A stretch of 64,000 nucleotides of DNA from Anastrepha obliqua (Eukaryota; Arthropoda; Insecta; Diptera; Tephritidae). The DNA lies in the NCBI RefSeq assembly GCF_027943255.1, contig NC_072897.1, forward strand, positions 57,560,406 to 57,624,405, read 5' to 3'. A program made the position numbers and the translations under genes. Below the pieces are notes generated by a model. That model saw only the letters and a list, made by a program, of their open reading frames with translations, was not told the origin of the DNA and ran no database searches. How positions within the stretch are numbered: position 1 is the first letter of the stretch; each line of letters opens with the position of its first letter. Shown one piece after another: positions 1 through 9,041 of this stretch.

Positions 1-1
1 T

Positions 2-546
2 AACCCTACAGCCGCGAAGTACTCCTGCAGAATCGAAGGAAGGGGGAGTTCCGCCCTGTGTTCCAACCACATGCTTGTCTAGCACGAGCTTGGATAGTTT
101 GGCCTCCACTTGCCCCCACTTCTGCAGGACCACTTTGCCACTGTTTGTGGTCTCGTCGATTAGTGCATATAGGAGGTTATCTTTAACCACCTCACTGAAC
201 GGTTGTTGCTTTGTTTCTTCGATGCTGCTGGACACCTTAGATCTCTTCGGTGTCTGATCGATCACGTCCTGTGACCTGTTTCTCTTCATCGCATCGCCTT
301 TTTTCTTGTTGTCCTCTTTAGGTTTGTTGGATAAGAAGTCTTCGTACTCCTTAACCACCTGCTGGTATTTTAACTTGTCAGCCGCGTCGCGCTCGTCAAT
401 CGCTCCAGCGAGTTCATTTTTGGCAATCTTGCTTAGAATGAACCTCGCCTTCGTGTAGCGAGACTTCATGAGGGCACCCTCGGATTTGTGCAGCACGAAT
501 TTTTTGTTTTTTCGTTTTGTTGTAAATTCATTATCATCTGTTTCTT
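2..546 (-). CDS. LOA-type LINE ORF1, 5' part (DUF4780-like), partial
   Basis: This frame runs uninterrupted from a stop at about 545-547 to the window edge; the likely start is the ATG at 469, giving at least 156 residues. The protein is Lys/Glu-rich (charged region after MKSRYTKARF, basic stretch KKKGDAMKR), then has an Ala/Leu/Lys helix segment and ends near GVLRGCRV, where a DUF4780 RNA-binding-like domain begins in ORF1 of LOA-clade retrotransposons. ORF1 proteins of this kind bind element RNA in a ribonucleoprotein particle. No frameshift is visible, unlike most neighbours. Family assignment rests on recalled similarity to two other ORF1 copies here (16560-17230 and 63120-63999). Confidence 0.62.
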
Positions 547-744
547 ACGGTTGCTTCGCCTGACTGCGCCAAGCTCCACAACCCACGAGTATTAAGGGGA
601 AGTAATGGGGTCCCCCGCGGCAGCGCCCCTTACCGCGGGGCGGAAGCTGGGAACCCTCTGAGCAATTTACGGACATTGTCCGGGAGCATGTGTCGGAGGT
701 GTGTGGAGGGACGTTGAACTGATCGTAAATTTTTGGGTTATTAC
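547..744 (-). other. Probable 5' leader of the LOA-type LINE, with GC-rich hairpin
   Basis: This stretch lies directly upstream of the LOA ORF1 and has no protein signal. It is much more GC-rich than its surroundings and contains an 8-bp perfect inverted repeat, CCCCGCGG at 613-620 and CCGCGGGG at 633-640, with a 12-nt loop. It abuts the broken I-like ORF1 at about 745, so 740-745 is the likely 5' insertion end. It is read as the untranslated leader of the LINE; promoter function is not shown. Confidence 0.4.
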
Positions 745-1372
745 ATCATTTCACAGTATGATTGAGCTTACCGCAATTCTTACACTGAATTGGGTTTGGG
801 CAATAAGGTTACACTATCGCTGAATGCCACGTAATATCAACTCGTTTCGGGAGATGATATGTGTCAAAGTGGAAAGCTTAGGCTTGCCATCCACAACTTT
901 AGAAAATTTGTATACTTCTATGGCACCTTGATCAGATAAGGTTTTGACAATTTCTTCTTCATCAAGATCATTTAAACATGGAGCAAATATGGTACCTTTT
1001 GTATGGTTGAGCTTATTGTGATACTTAGCTTTCACTTCCCAACCACCATGTAAAAATTTCGTGCGTATACATTTCTTTGTTATTGGTTTGTCCTTCAATA
1101 AAAGGCAAAGCTGCCGTCTCGAAATTCTGTAATTTTAACAATTTCCTTGCAAATAAGTTTTAAAGCGGCATAAATTGCAAAACAGTTATAAATTGTTAAA
1201 GATTTGTTTTCCTCTACCACAGAAGTTACTACATATTTAGGATTGCTGGTTTCGATTTTAGTAAGATTTGGAAAATGGTCTAAATTCTTTTAAACTTTTT
1301 TCGTTTTGGCAAAAGATCTAAGGCTAGTAGAGCGAACCTGTTTTCCTCAAGATTTGGTGGCCCCGGGGCTAT
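745..1372 (-). pseudogene. I-like LINE ORF1 (gag-like), degenerate and truncated
   Basis: Reading from 1372 downward, the protein starts APGPPNLEENRFALL, matching the start of the plus-strand I-like ORF1 at 44209 (MAPGATNLEDNRFALL); the first codon is ATA, not ATG. Frameshifts follow, then a readable 94-residue stretch at 814-1098 with the conserved block KGTIFAPCLNDLDEEEI. The frame ends at about 745 in a first zinc knuckle (CKNCGKLNHTVK, C-x2-C-x4-H) whose last cysteine is missing. ORF1 of I elements is a nucleic-acid-binding gag analogue. The element appears cut by the LOA LINE that begins at about 744. Confidence 0.65.
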
Positions 1373-1484
1373 GCTAAGAGTCGTTCGCAGCAACAAATAA
1401 AGAAAATACGAAAGTGAATTGCACTCTAAGCTTACGACAGAAATAGCATGTCTGCTCAGCCAGAGAACTAGTCGGTGACTGGTA

Positions 1485-2990
1485 TGTATTTTTATTTTAT
1501 TTAATATATAAAAAATGACAAAAAATTATAATTTTACAATAAAAGCAGCACTAGCTGTCAGGGCTTACGGCTCACTGCTCTAATAAAATTATTTTTTGAC
1601 TAGAAAATTTAAGTTATTTGACAGTTAATTTTCTGGTAAAAGATTATTAAGCACTAACGATACTTAAATTAAGCAATGTGGGAATTAAGTTCATAGGAAA
1701 CATGGAAGCCTAATTGTAAAGATATTTAAGTAAAGAAACTTTCGGTTTAAATCAATCTATTTTTAGTATTTCCAATGGAAGATGGTTGTCGAAAATTTTT
1801 TTCCTGAGATTCATAAAATGCGTGCAGTCGTTCAAAAGGTGCTTGACTGTTAATGTTGACAGAGTGAAGTACGAGCAGGGAGGTGGCCTCTCACCACTTA
1901 AAATGCTTTTGCGTGTACCGATTGTGTGTCTAATGCGAGTTGGATGAAGGCAGTGATGTCCTTGGTACGGCATATGAATGGATAGTTGGGGTTGTGCCCG
2001 TTGTATTAAACCTTGCATAATGGTGTTGCACTGCACTTCATTAGTTTTTGATGCAGCTATTGTGGTATTGTACAGGGTGGGCCATATAGCGTTTGCTTTT
2101 TGAACCACCTATTTTTTGAGAATGGTAACACAAATGACATGTCAAATGTGTTCATAATTTACTTAAAGATTTGACATTTACGAAATGGGACGCTATACGC
2201 TTGAACAAAATTGGGAAATATTAAAAACCTATTTCCAAAGTGGTGAGTCTTCTTCTTCTTGCGCGGTTACAGTAATTGTTTCCAAAAATTGAAGAGGATG
2301 ACATGGACGACATATGGTTTCAACAGGACGGTGCAACTTGTCACACTGCCAAAGTTACACTCGAACTTTTGGCTACCGTTTTTGAATTCCGATATCAATT
2401 GGCCGCCTCGGAGCTGTGATTTAAGCCCGTTGGACTATTTTTTGTGGGGAGCCGTTAAGGACAAATGCTATGCGAACCACCCAGAGACGACTGATGCTTT
2501 AAAACACGAAATCGAAGTTGCCATTCATGAAATTGGAGCCCAAACAATCGAAAATGTGCTTAAAAATTGGGTTGATCGAATCGCCTACTGTAAAGCCAGT
2601 CGTGGCAGTCATTTGAACGACATTATTTTTAATTCATTAATGACAATATTCAATCTTCAAAATAAAAAAATAAGTTTGAAAAAATATTGATTAGTTTTTT
2701 TTATAGCCAATTCAAAAAGCAAATTTTACATGGCCCACCCGTCGTTATTGGTTCACAATCGGCATACACTACTGCAAACGTGGTGTGGTCCAGAGTTTTT
2801 GAACCATCGGTGTACACCATTTTTTATTCATGCCTAAAAGGTGCGGCGTACTGTTCAAACCACGTCTGGTATTCTATTAAACTGGTGTTGGATTTGGGAA
2901 ATACTGCTATACCGAAAAGGACTGAGGACTTTCTAAAATACCAAGGCGGCGGGCTAATTGGGGCCTATACTTAGATGAGAGCTACTTTAT
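1485..2990 (-). pseudogene. I-like LINE ORF2, RNase H and C-terminal part, split by a mariner
   Basis: RNase H begins near 2820 with the motif MVYTDGSKTL and continues to 2743, is interrupted by a mariner at 2072-2742, and resumes at about 2070 with NTTIAASKTNEVQ. The C-terminal region (HPTRIRHT, CSYFTLSTLTVKHLLNDC) ends with a stop at 1752 and resembles the Cys/His tail of I-clade ORF2. Between 1751 and 1485 lies an AT-rich 3' UTR finishing in an A-rich TAAATAAAATAAAAATA tract. EN and RT are missing, so this is a 5'-truncated copy with several frameshifts. RNase H removes template RNA during target-primed reverse transcription. Confidence 0.68.
2072..2742 (+). mobile_element. Rosa-type mariner, internally deleted
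   Basis: Imperfect terminal inverted repeats start GGGTGGGCCAT at both ends (left 2076 onward, right ending 2740) and share the inner block TTTGCTTTTTGAA. The N-terminus starts at the ATG at 2185 (MGRYTLEQNWEILKTYFQSG). After a deletion the catalytic core resumes near 2300 with DIWFQQDGATCHTA, which holds the second catalytic Asp, and CDLSPLDYFLWG, which holds the third. A frameshift lies near 2385. The helix-turn-helix and first catalytic Asp are lost, so it cannot encode active transposase. It sits in the RNase H of an I-like LINE; flanking TA duplications are eroded. Confidence 0.75.
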
Positions 2991-3019
2991 AATATTAAAC
3001 CTGGCCGCTAGACTCTTTT

Positions 3020-3840
3020 TTAACTCTGAACAGTGTTCCTTAAAAGTAGGACGTGTGCTGTGCACATTTACAATATATGTATTATTATATACTACATTTA
3101 AATTATTACATTTATGCTTTCTAAATATATGAAAAGATTTACATTTATTAAGCGAGAGGTTCGCTTCTGAGCATATGGACCATCTCGAGATGTCGGTCAG
3201 AATATCTGAAAATTTCTTTTTGGCTAAGTTAAAGTTATGTTAGGATAGGTTAGCCAGGTTGCTTGGAATACGTGCATTTGATTTTCATCCCTCCAGATCT
3301 TTTTAAGGTGGGTCTAGTAGTTACCTTGATAGGGAGATGTTTTGAAAATTTCTCAGGTCGTCGAAGAAATAATCGCGAATGTATTTGATACGGCTTCTTT
3401 AAAGTGCAGGACATTCATAGAGGAGGTGTTGCACCGAATTAATTTCTTCTTCATCTCTACAACTCCTGCAGAAGTCATTGTGAGGTACACCCATTTAGTG
3501 GCTAAGGTACTAATAGTGCAGTGACTTGTTATAACACCTGTGAGGACGCTTGTATTATAATTGATGTGTTGACTCCAAGCAGATATTTGGTCCATTTAAG
3601 TTGCTAGATAAGCGGTAAAGACCTCCTACATTCTTTAACACATATTGAATTGATGAACGTTGAGGCCAGTGCCTTGATTGCTGCTTGACTGTCAACAAAA
3701 ATGGTAAGACTTGTAGGAGGTAACCCCATTATTCTAACCGTTTTTGCTGCTTTGTCTAAAGCGTAGATCTCAGCTTTGAAGACGCTACACCGGACTGGGA
3801 GTCTCGAGGAGCAATTAAAGGATAATTGTTCTCAGTACAC
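3020..3840 (-). pseudogene. LOA-type LINE RNase H and ORF2 C-terminus, fragment
   Basis: From about 3830 downward the minus strand gives an RNase H remnant: an AEIYALDKAAK-like block (broken by stops) and TIFVDSQAAIKAL, the DSQAA segment typical of LINE RNase H. It continues as NYNTSVLTGVITSHCTIS and a Cys/Glu-rich tail at 3353-3595. Order and spacing match the intact LOA frame at 33409-35034. About 330 bases of AT-rich 3' sequence follow to 3020. EN and RT are absent, several stops interrupt it, and the right end meets the R1 LINE at about 3850. Classification is by recalled similarity. Confidence 0.6.
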
Positions 3841-3870
3841 TCCCGATCCAGTGCCATTCTTTAAACCGTG

Positions 3871-4051
3871 GCGCCCTACTACGAACACATCAAGAAGGCA
3901 TTTACTAAGAAAACACGATAAACGCCACTACTTGAAGGAGACCAGGATGTAAACACACCATGCGCCCCTACTACGAACACATCAAGAACGCATACTAAGA
4001 AAACACAGGAAACGCCTCTACTTTGAGGAGACCAGGATGTAAACACATCAC
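3871..4051 (+). repeat. Tandem 91-bp duplication in R1-type LINE
   Basis: Two adjacent near-identical copies occur, 3871-3961 and 3962-4051, each beginning GCGCCC and containing CTACTACGAACACATCAAGA and GGAGACCAGGATGTAAACAC. The copies differ by a few substitutions and small indels. The duplication lies at the 5' edge of the recognisable R1 endonuclease region and probably arose after insertion. Confidence 0.75.
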
Positions 4052-5560
4052 CCCGGAAATCACTCTTGTGATTGATAATCTGGCTGGGGCAATCAACGGG
4101 TGGGAAGTTCTGGAAGAATATACTGGAAGTGACCATCAGTATATCGCTTTCCGAATCAGAGCGAGAACTGACCCTACCCCAACACCTAAACCAAAGGGCA
4201 CTTGCAAATGGAACAAGGCCAAAGTGAACACGGGAGCGTTCCTAGTTCACTTTGATGCTACCTCTATGCCACACATAAGTGGTGACACTGGCTCCCTTGC
4301 AAGCGCCATGATGCAGCGCATTGCCAAAAGCTGCGACGCTTCGGCGCCCCGCGCAGGGCTATGCTCAAGAAAACGACCTGTGTCCTGGTGGACAACAGAA
4401 ATAGCAGAGCTTAGAAGAACCTGCTTCAGTAATAGAAAAAGGTACACCAGAGCCAGACAAAACAGAGAAACAGAGGCGGAAACTGCTGATATCAGAGAAT
4501 CCCGAAAAGCGCTGAAACAAGAAATCATCGCCAGTAAGAAGGCGAAATAGGAGGAACTTCGAGGGGATCTAAATAGCAACCCTTGGGGACTGAGTAGCAA
4601 AACTGTAATGGGGAAGCTAAACGCCAACTCCACAGTCCCACATCTAGACAGTGATTCTATTAGCAAAATAGTGAACAGACTGTTCCCAATGCACCCTTTG
4701 CTGTGCGGGGACCGAGACCCTCCAAGGGGACGAGATGCTTCCACCCTTTACTGAAGAAGAGCTTAAAACCGCCTCACAGGAAACAAAGCTCCATGCCCAG
4801 ATGGCATCCCAGCTGAAGCTCTCAAACTTGTGGCTGAAAGCCGACCAGATGCATTGCTCAAAGCATACTCCCCATGCTGTGGAAAATACAGAAACTGACG
4901 ATGGTCAGTGAGGATAAGAGCGACCCAGTGCAACCGTCAGCCTGGCATCCGCTTTGCATGATGGACAGCGCTGGAAAATTGCTTGAGAAACTCATACAGC
5001 GCATGCTTGCAGAGTCTGTTGAGAGTGCAGAAGGATTTTCAGCAAAGCAATACGGTTTTCGACACTGAAAAACATCCCTTGGCACAATGGAAAAGGCGGT
5101 AGGAAGCCCTCAACTCAAACACCACTACCCGAACCGCTTCAACGTCCCGACAACGCTTGATGTACGAAACGCCTTTAACAGCTTACGATTAATAGACATT
5201 AAAAAGGCACAACAAGAAAGGTTTCGACTACCTGCATACATGCTAAGGATTGTCCAGAGCTACCAGATGACCAGAAAACAAAACCAGTAACGTCTGGCGC
5301 AGCTCAAAGATCTATTCTCGGCCCGGATCTCTGGAATCTGAGCTACGACGAGACCTTGAGCATAGAAATGCCAGAAGATGCATATCTAGTGGGATGCGCG
5401 GACGATATAGCGGCGGTCATACCAGCACCAGACACTGAAGACGCTAAGCAGAAGCTGAATCAAGTTATGATAAGGATGCAAATATGGATAAGTACCACGG
5501 CCCGGAACTCTCCAACCATAGGACTGAAGTCACATTTTTGACCCGAGGTCACATGCCACT
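4023..5560 (+). pseudogene. R1-clade LINE ORF2 (endonuclease end plus reverse transcriptase), degenerate
   Basis: The first part encodes the end of an APE-type endonuclease (NGWEVLEEYTGSDHQYIAF; GSDHQ is the terminal catalytic SDH motif) and the linker with VSWWTTEIAELRR. A stop at 4548 is followed by RT pieces in shifting frames: FTEEELKTA near 4744, MMDSAGKLLEKLIQRML near 4960, TLDVRNAFNSL near 5155 and GCADDIAAVIP near 5395, the last being the catalytic [YC]ADD block. RNase and C-terminal regions are missing. R1 elements often insert into 28S rDNA, but no rDNA is seen here. At least five frameshifts or stops make it inactive. Confidence 0.7.
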
Positions 5561-5587
5561 CGAGATCAGCATGCAAATAGGCGACAC

Positions 5588-6240
5588 GTGCTTAGTGACC
5601 CGCAAAGTAGTGAAAAATTAAATGAATTAAGTAGTGATGTTGCGAGGCTAAAGAAACAAAATGAATATTTAACTCAGGAGATAGAAAAAATTAAAGCTGA
5701 AAAGAATTTGGATAAAATAAGACTCGCTCAGTTTGAAGACCATATCAAACAATTAAATTTAATTTTCAAAGGCCTAACTGTAAATACTTCGACCAAGGAG
5801 GCAGTTGATAAAGTGTGGAAGTACTACAGATAAACGACGCATCGATTGTCAAATCAACAAAGAAAATTTACAAATCTGCGAAATGGAAAAATGACGGTGC
5901 TGGCAGAAATCAGATCAGAAAGGATATTGGAGATATCTTCGAAAACTCAAGTAAGCTTGCGGGAACAACAATCTATGTAGGGAGAGATCTTAGTTTAGAG
6001 CGGCAACAAGACAAGAAAGTTGTGATGCAGTTGAAAAAGGATATTATGGCGATTTCCTCTAAACATCGAATTGGGGTCCGAGATGATAGGATGAAAGTAG
6101 CAAACAAATGGTTGAGGTGGAATAAAGAAAAAAGCTGGTATGTGGCTTGGAAGATGCAAATATTACTTTGCAATATCGAAGACATGCACGCAGCCACATT
6201 CTCAGCAAATATTGGAAAAAGGAGCTCCATAGTCGCGGTA
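5588..6240 (+). pseudogene. LINE ORF1-like coiled-coil / RRM-type protein, broken
   Basis: The first 80 residues (5588-5833) form a heptad-like coiled coil (LSSDVARLKKQNEYLTQEIE) followed by KQLNLIFKGL, a typical first strand of the RRM in L1-type ORF1 proteins. A frameshift near 5815 leads into 147 residues with FENSSKLAGTTIYVGRDLSL and a basic segment to about 6140, where the frame shifts again. Near 6200 the sequence SANIGKRSSIVAVL joins in frame to the endonuclease-like NNKGKHFMDFCEDYY beyond the piggyBac at 13486, implying an older deletion fused ORF1 to ORF2. Function as RNA chaperone is inferred from family architecture. Confidence 0.5.
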
Positions 6241-6573
6241 TTAACCCTAGTAAGATAACGCACGTCGAAATGACGTACTCATTTTTTCTCTTACGCTCTC
6301 AATCTGTTGTTTGTTGTCGGAGAAACTTCACACGCTCAGTTTGCTCTTTCAGTAGCTGCAGATGTGTGGTGGTGGTTGTTTTTTCGAGGTGAGTTTGTTT
6401 TTTTCTGAGTTATGATCATAACATACGACGAAAAGACGTACCATTATCTTTTGTGTTACTTTTTGGTTTTGGAATTGCATATTGTTTATATAATTTATTG
6501 GCACTTTTTGGGTTTCGTTTCACTATCTTAGCGTTCTATTTTTGTTTTTGTTTAGTTTTGATTTGTTGAAAAT

Positions 6574-7285
6574 ATGTCATCTACATGTAGATTAGATGAC
6601 TCACAAATAAGTAGTCTATTAGAGCAGTTATGTGATGACTCTACTTCATCTAATAATGTAAGTGAAACAGAAAAAGTCTTACTGGAGGATGATATACAAA
6701 GTGATGTAGAAGATGATCTCGTTGATATTCAGGAGCAAGACGAGAATGTGTCACCATCACAAACTTCAAATACTACTCCTTCCGATTCACGCATTATAAC
6801 AGTATCCTTTAGAAGTAAAAGTGGGCATTGCTGTAGTACATCAAAAGGAAATACGATTTGCGTTGACAAATATAGTTAGAACCGCAAGAAGACCTACTCG
6901 ACAATCAAAACCGTTTTATGATCCACAGGAATGCTTCAACGTATTTTTTACTGACGAAATAATTACAGAAGTGGTTCAATGGACTAACGCTGAAATCTCT
7001 ATAAAGCGTCGTGACGATATGACAGCTGCAACATTTAGAGAAACAAATGCCATTGAAATTCTTGCTTTAATTGGAGTTCTTACACTAACTGCAGTTTTAA
7101 AAGACATTCACCTCACAACTGAAGAAGTGTTTAATATGACGTATAGTGGAACACGGTATGCAGGAGCATTAAGTCGAGATAGATTCGACTATCCCATTAG
7201 ACATCTAAGATTTGATGACAAGGTATTGCGCCAATCACTTCGACCAAACGACGCATTTACTCCTGTTAGAAATATATGGAATATT
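6574..7285 (+). pseudogene. piggyBac element 1 transposase, N-terminal part
   Basis: Translation starts at the ATG at 6574 (MSSTCRLDDSQISSLLEQL), with the acidic, low-complexity N-terminus usual for piggyBac transposases (DDIQSDVEDDLVDIQEQDE). A frameshift around 6821-6850 moves into a second frame with RQSKPFYDPQECFNVFF and IEILALIGVLTLTAVLKD, the start of the piggyBac DDE fold. The frame reaches VRNIWNIF and is cut exactly at 7285 by the BEL/Pao LTR. Across the insertion the original frame continues as IKQCQSSYIPGSHATIDEQ at 12029. Confidence 0.85.
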
Positions 7286-7749
7286 TGAAAAATCTTAAGC
7301 GTGTTTAAGATAAAGTTATTTTGGGGGAATGCGCGAATATAACAATTGCCTGTTGACTACTTTCTATCACGCGGAAGTAAAATAAACTGCGAGCGCGTTC
7401 GGTTATACTTTACAAGTGACCTCTTTAATTTTGAATTCATGTTTTTATAGGATTTCTTAGCCTAAACTTAACTAACGGGCTATATATATGATTAAAGTAA
7501 ATATGTATTATGTATTGTATATATTTTACGCTGTGTTATTTTATTACTGTACTTATACATATATAGTGTCATTATCTGCACTAAAATAAACAGCAAACTT
7601 AAAATTTACGGTTGCAGCTAAATGAAACAGTTATAGAATTCAAATTTGATGATAATACTTGTTCTTAAATTATATTAAAATTAAATTATTATTAAATTGA
7701 ATTGATAATTGACGAAAATTATCTAAATGAAACGCCATTTGGCGTAACA
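7286..7749 (-). repeat. 3' LTR of BEL/Pao element
   Basis: This 464-bp segment starts with TGTTACGCC on the minus strand (ending at 7749 in plus numbering) and finishes in CA next to ATATT at 7281-7285. Its first 78 bp recur, with few differences, at the other element end (11946-12023). It is AT-rich and has no coding potential. In BEL/Pao elements the LTR carries promoter and polyadenylation signals. Confidence 0.85.
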
Positions 7750-7767
7750 CCGGCCACCTTGACAGGC

Positions 7768-9023
7768 TCATGGTCCTTCAACGTCTGGTGGCAGTACGGC
7801 GAGCTTGTGAACGGGGTATTTAGTTACGCCCGCTTTGGTTGCCACGTCTGCTACGCGGACCTTGCCGTCTTGCCCTGTTACGATTGCGGCGACGCGGCCA
7901 AGCACCCATTGCTGCGGTGGTGTGTTGTCTTCCTGAACCAGGACAAGGTCGTTCAGCTCGAGGTTGCGCTTCGGATGCAACCACTTGCTCCTCTGTTGAA
8001 GACCCAACAGGTAGTTCCTGGACCACAGTCGCCAAAACGGTTGCTTGAGACAACAGACAAGTTGCCATCTGTCGCAGCAACGCATTGGGTCCATCGATAC
8101 TTGGGCTGGTGGCAGCGCTCGAAGGGGGCACCCAACTAGTGGGTGCGCTGGTGTTAGGGCCTCTCCATCGTTCGGGTCCTGACTCAGTGGTACCAGGGTT
8201 CGCGAGTTGAGTACGGCCTCGACCTCGACGAGCAGGGTCTGCAGTTCTTCGGCAGTCAGCAGCGTGTTGCCGATTGCGCGCACGAGAAGATGTTTGCGGA
8301 CTTCACTGCCGCCTCCCATAACCCGCCGAAGTGCGGTGCCCTGGGTGGTATAAAGGCGAAGGTGAATCCTTCGCCCGTTGCGTATTTCTGCACTTCCGTT
8401 TGTTGGGCCTCGAAAGCATCCCTCAGCTCGCAAAGCTTGCGATCGGCGCCGACGAAGTTGGTGGCGTTGTCGCTGTATATTTTCCGCGGCATTCCTCGGC
8501 GTCCAATGAACCTTTTTAGGGTGAAAATAAAACAATTTGAAGACAAAGCTGTTACAAGTTCTAAATGTACTGCCTTTGAAGTGAAACAAACGAACACTGC
8601 GATATATGTTTTTACTGGGGGTCTACCTCGTATTTTTAATGTAGTATATACGGGACCACAAAAATCTACTCCACATATTAAAAAGGGTCGTAGTGCACGA
8701 AGCCTATCGGCAGGCAAATTTCCCATTATTTGGGTTTGCAGCTTCGGCTTATAATGAAAGCAGTGTGTGCAGTTTCAAACGGTACGACTACAAGCTTCTC
8801 GAGCATTGACCAGCCAAATTCGGTCTCGGAGAAGCGCTACCAATGCCTTTGCTCCAGCATGGTGATTTCGAAAATGTAGGTACCGTAAGTATGTGGTAAC
8901 GAAGTGCGAGTTCTTGCTTAAGAGCAGTGGGAACTTAGCATCATATGGGAGAGGCGCATTTAATAGGCGACCTCCTACTCGGAGTAAATTAAACGAGAGC
9001 GACAATTCCGAGTAGTTGTGCAA
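7768..9023 (-). pseudogene. BEL/Pao integrase and DUF5641 C-terminal region
   Basis: Integrase starts with a zinc-binding/H2C2-like part at 8775-9023 (SHFVTTYLRYLHFRNHHAGA), then the DDE core at 8256-8726: VDFCGPVYTTLKIRGRPPV with the first Asp, KIYSDNATNFVGA with the second, and PPRAPHFGGLWEAAVKSA, which in Pao leads to the catalytic Glu. Frameshifts lie near 8290 and 8590. The C-terminal DUF5641 segment (7768-8250) includes PRNLELNDLVLVQEDNTPP-like sequence and ends VHKLAVLPPDVEGP. It would integrate element cDNA; the breaks make it inactive. Confidence 0.85.
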
Positions 9024-9041
9024 AAACGGATTAAGGTTTTG

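Noticed and set aside
4023..5560. 28S rDNA insertion site for the R1 LINE
   Set aside because: Flanks are other transposon fragments, not rDNA.
7820..8139. Arg/Pro-rich frames on both strands
   Set aside because: They overlap the BEL/Pao DUF5641 region, whose frame has clear family motifs; the GC-rich stretch keeps all frames open.
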